Shown piece by piece: positions 62,995 through 64,000 of a stretch of DNA of 64,000 nucleotides. Both the position numbers and the translations under genes were made by a program. Source of the stretch: Geminicoccus harenae (lineage in GTDB: Bacteria; Pseudomonadota; Alphaproteobacteria; Geminicoccales; Geminicoccaceae); NCBI RefSeq assembly GCF_019800005.1, contig NZ_JABGCL010000003.1, forward strand, positions 186,001 to 250,000. The letters are read 5' to 3'. The notes under the pieces are model-generated. The model did not search any database and was not told where the DNA came from. It worked only from the letters and a program-made list of their open reading frames with translations. Each line of letters opens with the position of its first letter. Within the stretch, counting starts at the first letter, position 1.

Positions 62995-64000
62995 TCAGCT
63001 CCTCCAGGCGGGCTGGCCGGGACCGCCGGTGGTCCGCGCGGCCGAGGCGGCGCGCAGCACCTGCTTCAGCTCGTTCTCACACGCGATCAGGCGCTTTTCG
63101 GCATCGGCCCGCTTGATCTTGCCCTCGTCCGCAATGCGCAGGCTGTCCTGGATGGTTTCGATCAGGGCGCGATTGGCCTTCTCGACCACCGAGATGTCGA
63201 ACACGCCGCGCTCGATCTGCTCGCGGACCATGGCGTTCGCGTCCTTCAGGTTCTTCGCGTTCGCCTCGAGCAGCTGGTTGGTCAGGTCGGTCGCCTCCTT
63301 CAGCGTCTTGGCGGCCTGGCTCGAGCGGTAGATCGTGATCGCCTGGGCGAGCTGGGTCTTCCAGAGCGGGATGGTGTTGGCGAGCGTGCTGGTGATCTTG
63401 GTGATCAGGCCCTTGTCGTTCTCCTGGACCAGCCGGATCGACGGCAGGGCCTGCATGGTGACCTGGCGGGTCAGCTTCAGGTCGTGGACGCGCCGCTCCA
63501 GGTCATCCCGGGCACTGCGCAGGTCGCGCAGCTGCTGGGCGGCCAGCACGTCGTCGGACTGCTCGGCCGCGCGGGTCAGGGCCGGGATCTGCTCCGCGTC
63601 AATCTTGCGCAGCATCTCCTCGCCGGCACCGATATAGAGCGCCAGCTGGTGGAAGTAGGACAGGGTCGCGTCGTAGAGCCGGTCGAGCTTCTCGACATCG
63701 ACCATCAGGGTGTTCTTGTGCTTGTTCAGGCTGTCGCCGATCGTCTCGATCTGGCCGCGGACTTCCTGGTACTTCTGGACGAACTTGTGGACGGGCTCGG
63801 TGGCGCCCAGCATCCGCTTGATCCAGCCAGGCTTCTTCACGTCCTTCAGGTCGCTGGTGTCGAAGCCCTTGAGGGTCAGCAGCATGCGCGACAGCGCGTC
63901 GCCGGCCGGGCCGGCATCCTTGTTGCGCACACCCTCCAGCATCTGCTCGCTGATGTTGGTCAGCTCGCCCTGCGCCCGGGCACCGAACAGGACCACGGAG
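62995..64000 (-). CDS. TelA/KlaC-type toxic-anion-resistance protein (5' end off window)
   Basis: Helical, soluble protein of the TelA family, of which at least 333 residues are in the window; the frame continues past the right edge (normal length 370-390), so the start is missing. Recognisable segments: LNKHKNTLMVDVEKLDRLYDA, YIGAGEEMLRKI and DLKLTRQVTMQALPSIRLVQENDKGLITKI, then IPLWKTQLAQAI and the ANAMVREQIERGVFDI end. First gene of TelA-SPFH-zinc-ribbon. TelA proteins affect tellurite and envelope-stress tolerance. Confidence 0.85.
   Translation of the reverse strand, partial: SVVLFGARAQGELTNISEQMLEGVRNKDAGPAGDALSRMLLTLKGFDTSDLKDVKKPGWIKRMLGATEPVHKFVQKYQEVRGQIETIGDSLNKHKNTLMVDVEKLDRLYDATLSYFHQLALYIGAGEEMLRKIDAEQIPALTRAAEQSDDVLAAQQLRDLRSARDDLERRVHDLKLTRQVTMQALPSIRLVQENDKGLITKITSTLANTIPLWKTQLAQAITIYRSSQAAKTLKEATDLTNQLLEANAKNLKDANAMVREQIERGVFDISVVEKANRALIETIQDSLRIADEGKIKRADAEKRLIACENELKQVLRAASAARTTGGPGQPAWRS

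Overview
The window is about 70% GC, densely packed and almost certainly chromosomal DNA of a motile alphaproteobacterium. The evidence is a SciP (CtrA inhibitor) gene beside fliF, a FlbD-type sigma-54 activator in the flagellar cluster, an alphaproteobacterial DksA that has lost most zinc ligands, and a perfect CtrA box. A member of the Rhodospirillales or Geminicoccales would fit, but genus cannot be settled from the sequence alone.

Layout. 1-6.3 kb: housekeeping genes, namely the end of a PLP aminotransferase, homoserine dehydrogenase, GlpX, RecJ and TrkH. 6.3-13 kb: part of a type II secretion system, with gspE-gspF on the minus strand, gspD and the prepilin peptidase on the plus strand, and a convergent, overlapping gene for a small exported secretin-N-like protein. 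13.1-14.1 kb: CorA. 14.1-21.3 kb: a C-P lyase locus, the divergent regulator phnF and phnGHIJKLM plus a DUF1045 2H-phosphodiesterase gene, with a likely PhnF operator at the phnG start. 21.3-26.3 kb: a four-gene surface-glycan operon (GT4 glycosyltransferase, AsnB-like protein without its amidotransferase cysteine, hexapeptide acyltransferase, YbhN/AglD-type membrane protein). 26.5-28.2 kb: a metallo-beta-lactamase-fold enzyme divergent from a TetR regulator. 28.3-31.2 kb: a TRAP transporter operon (dctP-dctQ-dctM) with a promoter inside a perfect palindrome. 31.3-37.7 kb: a Pot-type ABC importer whose genes are interleaved with a class III aminotransferase and a beta-hydroxyacid dehydrogenase. 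37.8-41.6 kb: an ADP-dependent-kinase-like sugar kinase, a DeoR regulator and ManC/CpsB. 42.1-58.9 kb: a large flagellar block. On the minus strand it runs fliK-flgD-flgE, sciP, fliF-fliG-fliH-fliN-flbD-flhA-flhF-flhG and a Nudix gene; on the plus strand an unknown 120-residue protein precedes fliO-fliP. dksA and a MoeB/ThiF-type gene are embedded in it. 59.0-59.4 kb: DUF423. 59.6-60.7 kb: a low-GC insert with orphan genes and a DUF6471 remnant. 60.7-64 kb: a zinc-ribbon / SPFH / TelA operon that runs off the right edge.

How parts work together. The flagellar block carries its own regulatory logic: a CtrA box lies upstream of fliF-...-flbD, the CtrA inhibitor SciP is encoded next door, and FlbD made from the fliF transcript would act on the consensus sigma-54 promoter in front of fliK-flgD-flgE (hook completion). 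The phn locus supplies the C-P lyase core for using phosphonate as a phosphorus source, but no phosphonate transporter (phnCDE) or phnN is present here. No CRISPR array, tRNA, rRNA or insertion sequence was recognised.
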